A DNA stretch of 64,000 bases from Hyphomicrobiales bacterium. Lineage in GTDB: Bacteria; Pseudomonadota; Alphaproteobacteria; Rhizobiales; Rhizobiaceae. The position numbers and the translations under genes are program-made. Below the pieces are notes generated by a model that did not search any database, was not told where the DNA came from, and saw nothing but the letters and a program-made list of their open reading frames with translations. The stretch lies in NCBI GenBank assembly GCA_900471515.1, contig UCFC01000029.1, forward strand, positions 87,186 through 151,185. Direction: 5' to 3'. This document shows, piece after piece, positions 19,301-26,841 of this stretch. How positions within the stretch are numbered: position 1 is the stretch's first letter; every line of letters starts with the position of its first letter.

Positions 19301-19701
19301 GATCGGACCAGCGCAGCCTCAGCGAAGCCGTCAAGCGCGATATCGACACGTCCTCGCAGCGCTTCCAGCGCGGCTTTGCGCGCATCGTCTCGCGCGGCGG
19401 GGCGGTCTCCATCGAAAACGGCGTGCTGCGCGGCGACCAGATCGGCGCCACGTTCCAGGGCGTGGTACGCGACGCGAAGGGCAGAATGGACCTGACCGGC
19501 ACCTTCATGCCGGCCTACGGGCTGAACCGGCTGTTTGCCGAACTGCCGCTGATCGGCGTCATCCTCGGCAACGGTTCTGACCGCGGGCTGATCGGCATCA
19601 CCTTCAAGCTGACCGGCAAGTTCGACCAGCCGAACCTGCAGATCAATCCGCTCTCGGTCATCGCGCCGGGCGTCTTCCGCCAGATCTTCGAATTCCAATG
19701 A
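16309..19701 (+). CDS. AsmA/YhdP-like giant envelope protein (DUF3971, AsmA-like C-terminal)
   Basis: A 1130-residue protein with one N-terminal membrane helix (about residues 50-67) and an otherwise beta-rich periplasmic body of repeating amphipathic strands. The C-terminus contains a LNRLFAELPLIGVILG segment before a final strand, as in YhdP/AsmA-like C-terminal domains. Such proteins form long hydrophobic grooves thought to carry phospholipids between inner and outer membranes. It stands alone between a peroxiredoxin gene and tyrS. The antisense strand is open for about 1030 codons, a composition shadow. Confidence 0.85.
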   Translation: MSAIRGEKVTFRKKDIVALHNLPSAQVEGPLIVHCPPPRSRMRGTARATGGFCAVILFILAAIVFTIESGIIDAPLSQQAQSALNGALGPRYRAEVGSTVIRFTSGFRLALEARDVNMIDQQSGQHLSTTASMRMALDPLQLFRGRIAISSVEADDIALDTSLLPSGAPVKLDDLRVDAIPAAMESIFSHLDLFEAFVERGATDSVRISGIDIKLADTANGPLSLVVDNLAFEHAGPNALQLSGQISINGEAADLNVITEQAGGRASRLVATLSHADLTPFALKRNEQGEIRQGLNAFGDLTISAVRAADGVKPSLNAALKLDPGLIYVDGDSQELTDGQINLGYDFDKQTLEIARSQLQLGATILPLTGAVIDLDKLDPDAGKGFGIDALISGGTAAPNSGEQPLSFDLQATGRYLVAGREFQFANMVASSPLGSLYGALHIKLNDKSPEISFAGKSQRMQTTAVKQLWPFWMASKARVWVLANLFGGTVSDASISVFIPAGRLDEAAGGRGLRLDENQLRIAFDIDGTRMNVAGEIPPVRDTAAHFDLTGGKATISLKSGTSYFSSGRSVALQPGTFVMPSVYDKPLMADIDISVSGSADAVGELLTYKPIKVLQRAGFTPDDLKGNIDAHVQAHFGLLSSQNPPPPEWHAQMKLTDVALAKPFSGRAITNLDGTLDADPQQVKVKGKADIDGVTADIDMLEPVEKSSGIEPQRVITATLNGDQRDRLLPGLSGILGGSVKLVLTRLDEDRQDVQLDLGKASLDLPWIGWSKGVGIPADAEFEVSGPADNTQVKNFRLKGDGFGATGALVIGKNGLISADFDSVKLSSVDDFGLSLRRNKGGFDISVSGASADARPIIARLKSDSDSNSDGSDNSSVTVKAKLQNIIGFNDEKIGNFQAQIALSGSRLQALNFSGVTDSGEAVVSQMQGGGVINITSGDAGSVSRFADLYQHMQGGLLNLSIRLGAGSGWDGSLDVRRFSIVNEQRLRSIVSTPVGSDQRSLSEAVKRDIDTSSQRFQRGFARIVSRGGAVSIENGVLRGDQIGATFQGVVRDAKGRMDLTGTFMPAYGLNRLFAELPLIGVILGNGSDRGLIGITFKLTGKFDQPNLQINPLSVIAPGVFRQIFEFQ

Positions 19702-19756
19702 GCACGGGAGCCGAGACAGGCGCCTGCTTCATACTGCCGGCAAAATCAGCCGAGCA

Positions 19757-19781
19757 CATCCTCGGCACAAGACCGAGGATG
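19757..19781. repeat. Rhizobial-type intergenic palindrome
   Basis: A perfect 9-bp inverted repeat, CATCCTCGG and CCGAGGATG, separated by 7 bases. The same core (ATCCTCGG/CCGAGGAT) recurs between sufB and sufC in this window. This palindrome type is dispersed in many rhizobial intergenic regions. It lies between the AsmA-like gene and tyrS. Confidence 0.7.
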
Positions 19782-19816
19782 ACGCCGAGTAAAAGACGAG
19801 GCTTGTCCGCAAAGAA

Positions 19817-19840
19817 AAAGCCGGCGCGACGGCCGGCTTT
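19817..19840. terminator. Bidirectional terminator between the AsmA-like gene and tyrS
   Basis: A 9-bp inverted repeat (AAAGCCGGC, 6-nt loop, GCCGGCTTT) flanked by an A-rich run on the left and T residues in the right arm. It lies 116 bp past the stop of the large + strand gene and 25 bp past the stop of tyrS. Confidence 0.75.
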
Positions 19841-19864
19841 GCGATTTCATCTTGTCCGAGCAGA

Positions 19865-21121
19865 TCAGGCCGCGCGGCGGATCAGGATGTGCTTCTTCTT
19901 GCCAAGCGACAGCTTGATGACGCCGTCGGCGGTAATCTCGCCGCTGCCGATCATCTTGCGTTCGTCGCTGACGGCCTGATCGTTGATGCGCACGGCGCCG
20001 CCCTGGACGTGGCGGCGGGCTTCGCCGTTCGAGGCGGCAAGACCGGCGCGCACGATCAGCGAGAGCAGGCCGATGCCGGCGTCGAGTTCGGAGGCGGGGA
20101 CCTCGACCGACGGCAGGTTTTCCGACAGGCCGCCTTCCTCGAAGGTCTTGCGCGCCGTTTCGGCCGCCTGTTCGGCGGCTTCGCGGCCGTGCAGGATCGC
20201 GGTGACTTCGGTCGCCAGGATCTTCTTGACCTCGTTGATCTCGGAACCGCCGAGCGCGGAAAGGCGGGCGATCTCGTCCATCGGCAGCGTCGTGTAGAGC
20301 TTCAGGAAGCGCGAGACGTCGGCATCCTCGGTGTTGCGCCAGTACTGCCAGAAATCATAGGCCGAGAGCATGTCGGCGTTCAGCCAGACCGCACCCGTGG
20401 CCGACTTGCCCATCTTGGCGCCGGACGAGGTGGTCAGGAGCGGCGAGGTCAGCGCGTAGAGCTGCTTCGTCCCCATGCGGTGACCGAGGTCGATGCCGTT
20501 GACGATATTGCCCCACTGGTCCGAACCGCCCATCTGCAGGCGGCAGTCGTAACGCTTGGCGAGCTCGACGAAATCGTAGGCCTGGAGGATCATGTAGTTG
20601 AATTCCAGGAAGGAGAGCGACTGCTCGCGGTCGAGGCGCGTCTTGACGCTGTCGAAGGACAGCATGCGGTTGACCGAGAAATGCTTGCCGACATCGCGCA
20701 GGAACTCGAGATAGTTCAGCGAGCGCAGCCATTCGGCATTGTTGATCATCAGCGCGTCCTTCGGACCGTCGCCGTAATTCAGGTAGTTCGAGAAGACGCG
20801 CTTGATGGAGGCGATGTTGCCCTCGATCGTATCGACCGTCATCAGCTGGCGCGCCTCCTCCTTGAAGGAGGGATCGCCGACCATGCCGGTGCCGCCGCCC
20901 ATCAGCGAGATGGCGCGATGGCCGGTCTTCTGCATCCAGTGCAGCATCATGATCTGGATGAGCGATCCGGCATGCAGGCTGGGCGCGGTCGGATCGAAGC
21001 CGATATAGGCCGTCACGGTTTCCTTGGCGAAGAGATCGTCGAGGCCGCTTTCATCGGAAATCTGATGAATGAAGCCGCGCTCTTGCAGCGTGCGGAGGAA
21101 ATCGGACTTGAACTGCGACAT
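19865..21121 (-). CDS. tyrS: Tyrosyl-tRNA synthetase
   Basis: Class I aminoacyl-tRNA synthetase charging tRNA-Tyr, 418 residues from ATG 21121. The HIGH-like motif is HAGS at 50-53, following YIGFDPTAPSL. The KMSKS-like motif reads KMGKS, in GAKMGKSATGAVWL. The tyrosine-binding MGGSDQWGNI is present, and the C-terminal S4 RNA-binding domain covers roughly the last 60 residues (ARRHVQGGAVRINDQ). An upstream in-frame extension of 72 codons overlaps anmK and is not used. Divergent from anmK with 121 bp between. Confidence 0.97.
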   Translation of the reverse strand: MSQFKSDFLRTLQERGFIHQISDESGLDDLFAKETVTAYIGFDPTAPSLHAGSLIQIMMLHWMQKTGHRAISLMGGGTGMVGDPSFKEEARQLMTVDTIEGNIASIKRVFSNYLNYGDGPKDALMINNAEWLRSLNYLEFLRDVGKHFSVNRMLSFDSVKTRLDREQSLSFLEFNYMILQAYDFVELAKRYDCRLQMGGSDQWGNIVNGIDLGHRMGTKQLYALTSPLLTTSSGAKMGKSATGAVWLNADMLSAYDFWQYWRNTEDADVSRFLKLYTTLPMDEIARLSALGGSEINEVKKILATEVTAILHGREAAEQAAETARKTFEEGGLSENLPSVEVPASELDAGIGLLSLIVRAGLAASNGEARRHVQGGAVRINDQAVSDERKMIGSGEITADGVIKLSLGKKKHILIRRAA

Positions 21122-21242
21122 GGGCTTCGTCTCTTGAACGTCGAACGGGAATTGGGATTGACGCTTGTTGAACCGTCGCGGCGCGTTTAGCACTGTTTTT
21201 GCAAAAGTGCATCCGGGAATCGCATGAAAGGCGCGCGGCGCA

Positions 21243-22361
21243 ATGGATATCGTCAGGACTGCGATCGGCTTGATGAGCGGCACCTCGATGGACGGCATCG
21301 ATGTGGCGCTTCTGCGGACAGACGGGCGAGGTTTCATCGAGCGCGGGCCGTTTCTGGGCGTGGCCTATGACGGCGGCTTTCGCGAGCGGTTGAAACGGGC
21401 GCTGGAATTGGCGCGGCCGCTCACCGATCGCACGGTACGGCCGGACGAACTGCGCGAGATCGAGGCCGAACTCACTGAACGTCATGCAGATGCCGTTAGG
21501 GCATTTCTCGAGAAATTCGGCCTCGGCAGCCGCGAGATCGACGTGCTCGGTTTCCACGGCCAGACCGTGCTGCACCGGCCCGACGATGCGCTGACGATCC
21601 AGATCGGCGACGGCGCGCTTCTGGCCGAACGCACAGGCATTCCCGTCGTCTACGACATGCGCGCCAACGACATGGCGCATGGCGGGCAGGGCGCACCGCT
21701 GGTGCCGGCCTATCATGCAGCCCTTGCCGGCCGCTTCCAGAAAGACGGGCAAAGCGTCTGCTTCGTCAATATCGGCGGCATTTCCAACCTTACCTATATC
21801 GGCGCGGAAGGCCGCATCGCCGCTTTCGACAGCGGCCCCGGCAATACGCTGATCGACCAGTGGGTGGAGATGCAGACCGGCAAGACCTACGATCCCGGCG
21901 GCGAGATTGCCGGGCGCGGGCAGGTGGTGGCCGATATTGCCGCCCGCTATCTCGACAGCCCGTTCTTCGAGGGCAATATCCGCCGTTCGCTCGACCGGGG
22001 CGACTTCAAGCCGCTCGGCGACGGCGAGGCGAGCCTCGAGGACGGCGCACGTACGCTGGCCCATGTGGCGGCTGCCTCGATCATCAAATCGGCCGCCTAC
22101 CTGCCCGAAAGCCCGTCCGTCTATATCGTCTGCGGCGGCGGGCGGCTGAACGGCGCGATCATGGCGGAGTTTGCCGAACTGGCCGGAAGGAAGGGCTCCA
22201 CCGTCATGAGCGCCGAACAGGCCGGCTTCGACGGCGACGCGATGGAGGCGGAGGCCTGGGCCTATCTGGCGGTGCGGTCGCTGGAAGGACTGCCGCTGAC
22301 CTATCCCGGCACGACGGGGGTCGGCCAGCCGGTCAGTGGCGGCATTCTGGCGGAGCCTTGA
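21243..22361 (+). CDS. anmK: Anhydro-N-acetylmuramic acid kinase
   Basis: AnmK hydrolyses and phosphorylates 1,6-anhydro-MurNAc to MurNAc 6-phosphate in peptidoglycan recycling. The product has 372 residues, the usual size. The N-terminal phosphate loop is GLMSGTSMDGIDVALL (about 9-24). GFHGQTVLHRP, NIGGISNLTYI, AFDSGPGNTLID and CGGGRLNGAIM are the other family blocks. No MurQ gene is nearby, so the later steps must be encoded elsewhere. Confidence 0.96.
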   Translation: MDIVRTAIGLMSGTSMDGIDVALLRTDGRGFIERGPFLGVAYDGGFRERLKRALELARPLTDRTVRPDELREIEAELTERHADAVRAFLEKFGLGSREIDVLGFHGQTVLHRPDDALTIQIGDGALLAERTGIPVVYDMRANDMAHGGQGAPLVPAYHAALAGRFQKDGQSVCFVNIGGISNLTYIGAEGRIAAFDSGPGNTLIDQWVEMQTGKTYDPGGEIAGRGQVVADIAARYLDSPFFEGNIRRSLDRGDFKPLGDGEASLEDGARTLAHVAAASIIKSAAYLPESPSVYIVCGGGRLNGAIMAEFAELAGRKGSTVMSAEQAGFDGDAMEAEAWAYLAVRSLEGLPLTYPGTTGVGQPVSGGILAEP

Positions 22362-22380
22362 AACGCAAAGAAGCCGTTAT

Positions 22381-22587
22381 TCAACGCCTTAGAAGCTCAA
22401 GAGCTTCCTTTTCACGGCCGCGACCACGCTCGGCCATCTCCTGATAGAGTTTGATCGCTTCGAATTGCTGAACCAGGTCTTCGGCCATGTGTTCCAGCAA
22501 TGTTTCGCTTCGCAGCCCCTTCTCGGTTGCGATAAATTCGATCTTTTCGCGAATGCTTTCGGAAAGCTCGATTGTAATTGCGCTCAT
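22381..22587 (-). CDS. Putative antitoxin of a PIN-type toxin-antitoxin pair
   Basis: A 68-residue protein with an N-terminal beta strand (AITIELSESIREKIEFIA) followed by helices, as in ribbon-helix-helix DNA-binding antitoxins. The C-terminal half is highly charged and likely helical. It shares the bases ATGA with the end of the upstream PIN gene, so the two are translationally coupled. The order, toxin before antitoxin, is the reverse of most vapBC pairs. It should bind the PIN protein and repress the operon (inference). Confidence 0.75.
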   Translation of the reverse strand: MSAITIELSESIREKIEFIATEKGLRSETLLEHMAEDLVQQFEAIKLYQEMAERGRGREKEALELLRR

Positions 22588-23009
22588 TGCTGCAACCTTT
22601 CCATGAAAAGCTCAGGCGTCTGCACGACCAAATGCGGAAATTTGAGCTCCGATCTGGAAAAATCCCGTATGTTCGATGTGACGATAATATGCGCGTTCGC
22701 CGCGATTGCCAATTCGACAAGGTGATTGTCGCCTTCATCGGCAAGATTGGGCCGCCATTTGAAGTGCAGAATGCTAAACCTGCATTTGGAAACGAACACA
22801 TCAAGCAGGAACATCCGCTCACTTGCGTTCAATCGGGCCGCACGGAAAATCTCGTCACGGCCGATAACATCGCGATATTCCAGCAGTAGCGGCCCGGAAA
22901 TACAGGGTATGACGCGGTCTTCGAGACAAGCCTCTATAACGCGTGACGCCGCCCCGCGGCCGATACAAGCGCTTATCAAAACGTTCGTATCCACCACGAG
23001 ACGTATCAA
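22584..23009 (-). CDS. PIN-domain ribonuclease toxin (VapC-like)
   Basis: A 141-residue PIN protein of the putative-toxin family COG1569. The acidic metal-binding residues are visible: Asp7 in VVDTNV, Glu44 in LLLEYRDV, Asp91 and/or Asp94 in ADEGDNHLVEL, and Asp116 in TSNIRDF. It should be a Mg-dependent RNA endonuclease. It lies directly upstream of the small antitoxin gene and 4 bp after the stop of an alpha/beta-hydrolase gene. Confidence 0.88.
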   Translation of the reverse strand: MIRLVVDTNVLISACIGRGAASRVIEACLEDRVIPCISGPLLLEYRDVIGRDEIFRAARLNASERMFLLDVFVSKCRFSILHFKWRPNLADEGDNHLVELAIAANAHIIVTSNIRDFSRSELKFPHLVVQTPELFMERLQQ

Positions 23010-23013
23010 GAAA

Positions 23014-23691
23014 TCACCTGATGCGCTTGGCTGCCGGTTCCGGCACCAGTTCGCCGTTGAGGCGGCGGTCGAGGTAATCCTCGCATTCGGCCATCAGCGT
23101 TTCGACCTGACCGTTGAAGAAGTGGTTGGCGTTCGGCACGGTGCGATGGGTGATGAGAATGCCCTTCTGGGTCTTCAGCTTCTCGACGAGGCCGTTGACG
23201 TCCTTTTCGGGCGCGACCTTGTCGGCCTCGCCATTGATAATCAGGCCGGAAGACGGGCAGGGCGCCAGGAACGAGAAGTCGTAGGTGTTCGGCTGCGGCG
23301 CGATCGACATGAAGCCTTCGATTTCCGGACGGCGCATCAGGAGCTGCATGCCGATCCAGGCGCCGAAGGAATAACCGGCGACCCAGCAGGTCTTCGAATC
23401 AGGGTGCAGGCCCTGAACCCAGTCGAGCGCCGAGGCGGCGTCCGAAAGCTCGCCCGCGCCGTGGTCGAATTCGCCCTGGCTGCGGCCGATGCCCCGGAAA
23501 TTGAAGCGCAGCGTCGTAAAACCACGCTTCTGGAACATGTAGAAGAGCTGGTAGACGATCTGGTTGTTCATCGTGCCACCAAACTGCGGATGCGGGTGCA
23601 GAATGACGGCGATCGGTGCGCTTTTTTCCTTGGAGGGCTGGTAGCGGCCTTCAAGACGGCCGGCAGGGCCGTTGAAAATGACTTCGGGCAT
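23014..23691 (-). CDS. Alpha/beta hydrolase
   Basis: A 225-residue cytosolic hydrolase of the COG2945/dienelactone-hydrolase-like group. HPHPQFGGTMNN (about 32-43) gives the oxyanion region. The nucleophile is Ser108 in AGYSFGAW; INGEADKVAP carries the acid and NANHFFNG the histidine. Function unknown. It is divergent from the suf operon, and the 217-bp gap holds the iron-regulatory boxes, so it might share iron control (inference). Confidence 0.85.
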   Translation of the reverse strand: MPEVIFNGPAGRLEGRYQPSKEKSAPIAVILHPHPQFGGTMNNQIVYQLFYMFQKRGFTTLRFNFRGIGRSQGEFDHGAGELSDAASALDWVQGLHPDSKTCWVAGYSFGAWIGMQLLMRRPEIEGFMSIAPQPNTYDFSFLAPCPSSGLIINGEADKVAPEKDVNGLVEKLKTQKGILITHRTVPNANHFFNGQVETLMAECEDYLDRRLNGELVPEPAAKRIR

Positions 23692-23744
23692 CGGTACTCC
23701 GGGTTTTATTTCGCGTCCACGCTACGTTTGGCGACAACATGACT

Positions 23745-23759
23745 TGACGACGGTTGTCA
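23745..23759. promoter_or_regulatory. RirA-type iron-responsive (IRO-like) box
   Basis: TGACGACGGTTGTCA has the TGA-N9-TCA form of the rhizobial IRO box bound by the Fe-S repressor RirA. It lies 150 bp upstream of the first suf gene, which fits known RirA control of suf in rhizobia. The match is by pattern only. Confidence 0.55.
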
Positions 23760-23776
23760 GCTTTTCTAAAACGCAG

Positions 23777-23793
23777 TTTAGAACAATTCGAAA
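23777..23793. promoter_or_regulatory. Irr-type iron control element (ICE-like box)
   Basis: TTTAGAACAATTCGAAA is close to the ICE pattern TTTAGAA-N3-TTCTAAA (13 of 14 fixed positions). A further half-site TTCTAAA begins at 23764, forming TTCTAAA-N6-TTTAGAA with the left half. It lies 17 bp from the RirA-like box, upstream of suf. Confidence 0.55.
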
Positions 23794-23908
23794 CTTGCAT
23801 GGCGATCCACGCAGCGTGGAACGTGTCATAAGGCAAGCCCGGCGGAAATTTCAAGAAAAATGCACCGCCGCGCCCGAAGCAAGCTCGTCAAGCGCAGGAC
23901 CGAAGACA

Positions 23909-25075
23909 ATGGCGCCGCCACGCCTTTATCTCGATTGGAACGCAACATCGCCGATGCACCCTGCAGCGCGTGACGCGATCATGCGTGCCGTCGATGTTTT
24001 CGGCAATCCCAATTCCGTGCATGGCGAAGGCCGCGCGGCCCGCGCCGCCATTGAAGGCGCACGCCGCAAGGTGGCTTTGCTGGCCGGGGCCGACCCCGCC
24101 AACGTGATCTTCACCAGCGGCGCCACGGAAGCCGCCAATATGGTGCTGACGCCGGATTTCAGCATGGGGCGCACGCCGCTGAAGCTCGGCCGCCTCTATC
24201 ATTCCGCCGTCGAGCACCTGGCGGTGCGCGAAGGCGGGCGCTTCCCGAAGGACAAGACAACGGAAATCCCGGTGACGGATGCCGGCATTGTCGATCTCGC
24301 CGCGCTTTCGGCCCTTCTCGACGCCCATGACAAGACGAGCGGCTTGCCGATGGTGGCGATCATGTTCGTCAACAACGAGACTGGCATCGTCCAGCCGGTG
24401 GAGGAAGCCGGCCGGATGGTGCGCGCCCATGGCGGGCTTTTCGTCGTCGATGCCGTGCAGGCGGCCGGTCGCCTGCCGATCGAGATCGAGCGCATCGGCG
24501 CGGATTTCATGATCGTTTCCTCCCACAAGATCGGCGGGCCGAAGGGCGCAGGCGCCTTGATCGCCCGCGGCGAAGCGCTGATGCCGAAGGCGCTGATCCG
24601 CGGCGGCGGCCAGGAGAAGGGTCACCGTTCGGGGACACAGAATTCCTTGGCACTGATCGGCTTCGGCGCTGCGGCAGAAGCCGTGCTGCAGAACCTTGAA
24701 GAGCGCAATGCCGCCATTGCCGCCCTTCGCGACCGGCTGGAAGCCGGCATGCGGGCGGCCGCACCCGATGTCATCATCCACGGCGCCGGCGGTCCGCGTG
24801 TTGCCAATACCATCTTCTTCACGCTTCCCTGCCTGAAGGCGGAGACCGGGCAGATCGCCTTCGACCTCGAGGGCGTCGCCCTTTCGGCGGGCTCTGCCTG
24901 CTCCTCCGGCAAGGTCGGCGAAAGCCATGTGCTGACGGCGATGGGCCGCGATCCGAAGCTCGGAGCCCTGCGCATGTCGCTCGGCTTTTCGACCACGGAG
25001 GAAGACGTGGACAGGGCCATTGCCGCCTTTGCGAAAATAGCCTCCCGGCGAAAGCCGGCGGGCGAGGCGGCCTGA
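23909..25075 (+). CDS. Cysteine desulfurase (NifS/IscS type), first gene of the suf operon
   Basis: A PLP enzyme that takes sulfur from cysteine for Fe-S assembly; 388 residues from ATG 23909. The PLP lysine is Lys207 in SSHKIGG, and the sulfur-accepting Cys331 sits on the loop SAGSACSSGKV, as in group I (NifS/IscS) desulfurases. The N-terminus reads YLDWNATSP. Rhizobia place such a gene ahead of sufBCDS; I recall it being called sufS2 in Agrobacterium. It differs in class from the second desulfurase of this operon. No iscR/rrf2 gene precedes it. Confidence 0.92.
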   Translation: MAPPRLYLDWNATSPMHPAARDAIMRAVDVFGNPNSVHGEGRAARAAIEGARRKVALLAGADPANVIFTSGATEAANMVLTPDFSMGRTPLKLGRLYHSAVEHLAVREGGRFPKDKTTEIPVTDAGIVDLAALSALLDAHDKTSGLPMVAIMFVNNETGIVQPVEEAGRMVRAHGGLFVVDAVQAAGRLPIEIERIGADFMIVSSHKIGGPKGAGALIARGEALMPKALIRGGGQEKGHRSGTQNSLALIGFGAAAEAVLQNLEERNAAIAALRDRLEAGMRAAAPDVIIHGAGGPRVANTIFFTLPCLKAETGQIAFDLEGVALSAGSACSSGKVGESHVLTAMGRDPKLGALRMSLGFSTTEEDVDRAIAAFAKIASRRKPAGEAA

Positions 25076-25219
25076 ACGCCTCACAAACTTGCGGAAACGA
25101 AAATTTCCGCTTGCCAATTGGGCTGAAAAGTCTCTTTTGGCCGCTTATATCAGGGGCAAAAGAAAATTGCCCGCACGACAAGCTGCCGGACCTTTTCTCC
25201 GGCGAGATTGGAGAACGAC

Positions 25220-26689
25220 ATGCCTGCTGTCCAGGAAACAGTCGATCGCGTCCGTCAGATCGACGTGGACCAGTATAAATACGGTTTCGAAACCGTCATC
25301 GAAATGGACAAGGCGCCCAAGGGCCTTTCCGAAGACATCATCCGCCTGATCTCCGCCAAGAAGCAGGAGCCGGAATGGATGCTCGAATGGCGCCTGGAAG
25401 CCTACAAGCGCTGGCTGACGATGGAAGAGCCCACCTGGGCCCGCGTCGATTATCCGAAGATCGATTTCAACGCGATCCACTATTACGCGGCGCCGAAGAG
25501 CACGCCGGGTCCGAAGTCGCTCGACGAAGTCGATCCCGAGATCCTCAAGGTCTACGAAAAGCTCGGCATTCCGCTGAAGGAACAGGAAATCCTCGCCGGC
25601 GTCGAAAAGCCGAAGATCGCCGTCGATGCCGTCTTCGATTCCGTCTCGGTCGTCACGACCTTCAAGGAAGAGCTGAAGAAGGCCGGCGTGATCTTCATGT
25701 CGATCTCGGAAGCGATCCGCGAGCATCCCGACCTCGTGCAGAAATATCTCGGCTCCGTCGTTCCGACGACCGACAACTATTATGCGACGCTGAACTCGGC
25801 GGTCTTCACCGACGGCTCCTTCGTCTTCGTGCCGAAGGGCGTGCGGTGCCCGATGGAGCTTTCCACCTATTTCCGCATCAACGAGAAGAATACCGGCCAG
25901 TTCGAGCGCACGCTGATCATCGCCGAGGAAGGCGCTTACGTCTCCTACCTCGAAGGCTGCACTGCACCGCAGCGCGATGAAAACCAGCTGCATGCCGCCG
26001 TGGTCGAGCTGATCGCACTCGACGATGCCGAGATCAAATATTCGACGGTCCAGAACTGGTATCCGGGCGACAAGGACGGCAAGGGCGGCATCTACAATTT
26101 CGTCACCAAGCGTGGCGATTGCCGCGGCGACCGTTCCAAGATCTCCTGGACGCAGGTCGAGACCGGCTCCGCCATCACCTGGAAGTACCCGTCCTGCATC
26201 CTGCGCGGCGATGACTCCAGGGGCGAGTTCTACTCGATCGCCGTTTCCAACGGCCATCAGCAGATCGACAGCGGCACCAAGATGATCCATCTCGGCAAGA
26301 ACACGTCGAGCCGCATCATTTCCAAGGGCATTGCCGCCGGCGTGTCGCAGAACACCTATCGCGGCCAGGTTTCGGCCCACCGCAAGGCGTCGAATGCGCG
26401 CAATTTCACGCAGTGCGACTCGCTTCTGATCGGCGACAAGTGCGGCGCCCATACGGTGCCCTATATCGAGGCGAAGAATTCGACGGCGCAGTTCGAGCAC
26501 GAGGCGACCACCTCGAAAATCTCCGAGGATCAGCTGTTCTACTGCCTGCAGCGCGGCATTCCCGAGGAAGCGGCGATCGCGCTGATCGTCAACGGCTTCG
26601 TCAAGGAAGTCCTGCAGGAACTGCCGATGGAATTTGCCGTCGAGGCGCAGAAGCTGATCAGCATCTCGCTGGAAGGCAGCGTCGGCTAA
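25220..26689 (+). CDS. sufB: Fe-S cluster assembly scaffold SufB
   Basis: SufB is the scaffold subunit of the SufBC2D complex on which Fe-S clusters form. The product is 489 residues from ATG 25220, which has GGAG 7 nt upstream. Family blocks include RCPMELSTYFRINEKNTGQFERTL, YLEGCTAPQRDENQLHAAVVEL and RGDCRGDRSKISWTQVETGSAITWKYPSC; a conserved cysteine lies in NFTQCDSLLIG. The gene is 145 bp downstream of the desulfurase and is followed by a palindrome-bearing 152-bp gap before sufC. Confidence 0.97.
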   Translation: MPAVQETVDRVRQIDVDQYKYGFETVIEMDKAPKGLSEDIIRLISAKKQEPEWMLEWRLEAYKRWLTMEEPTWARVDYPKIDFNAIHYYAAPKSTPGPKSLDEVDPEILKVYEKLGIPLKEQEILAGVEKPKIAVDAVFDSVSVVTTFKEELKKAGVIFMSISEAIREHPDLVQKYLGSVVPTTDNYYATLNSAVFTDGSFVFVPKGVRCPMELSTYFRINEKNTGQFERTLIIAEEGAYVSYLEGCTAPQRDENQLHAAVVELIALDDAEIKYSTVQNWYPGDKDGKGGIYNFVTKRGDCRGDRSKISWTQVETGSAITWKYPSCILRGDDSRGEFYSIAVSNGHQQIDSGTKMIHLGKNTSSRIISKGIAAGVSQNTYRGQVSAHRKASNARNFTQCDSLLIGDKCGAHTVPYIEAKNSTAQFEHEATTSKISEDQLFYCLQRGIPEEAAIALIVNGFVKEVLQELPMEFAVEAQKLISISLEGSVG

Positions 26690-26702
26690 GCATGCCTCCG
26701 TC

Positions 26703-26772
26703 ATCCTCGGGCTTGTCCCGAGGATTTGCCGTGGCCGCAGACAAAGCAAATTTGATCCTCGCCTCCGAGGAT
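26703..26772. repeat. Pair of rhizobial palindromes between sufB and sufC
   Basis: The first palindrome (26703-26725) is ATCCTCGGG, five bases, CCCGAGGAT. The second (26755-26772) is ATCCTCG, four bases, CGAGGAT. Both share the core of the palindrome near 19757. The unit separates sufB from sufC inside the operon and could fold in the mRNA, affecting the ratio of SufB to SufCD (inference). Confidence 0.7.
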
Positions 26773-26841
26773 AACGATCGAGACCGGTGCGAACGGTCAT
26801 TCAAGCGGCCCTTGAACCCGCTTATGGACAGGAAAAACGAA

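Noticed and set aside
16600..19698. A minus strand open frame of 1032 codons opposite the AsmA-like gene
   Set aside because: A composition shadow; Arg/Asp/His-rich and without family motifs, while the + strand shows a clear conserved protein.
26413..26841. An N-terminal extension of sufC reaching back over the palindromes
   Set aside because: The extension overlaps sufB in another frame, includes the intergenic palindromes and lacks similarity; ATG 26842 matches the family start.
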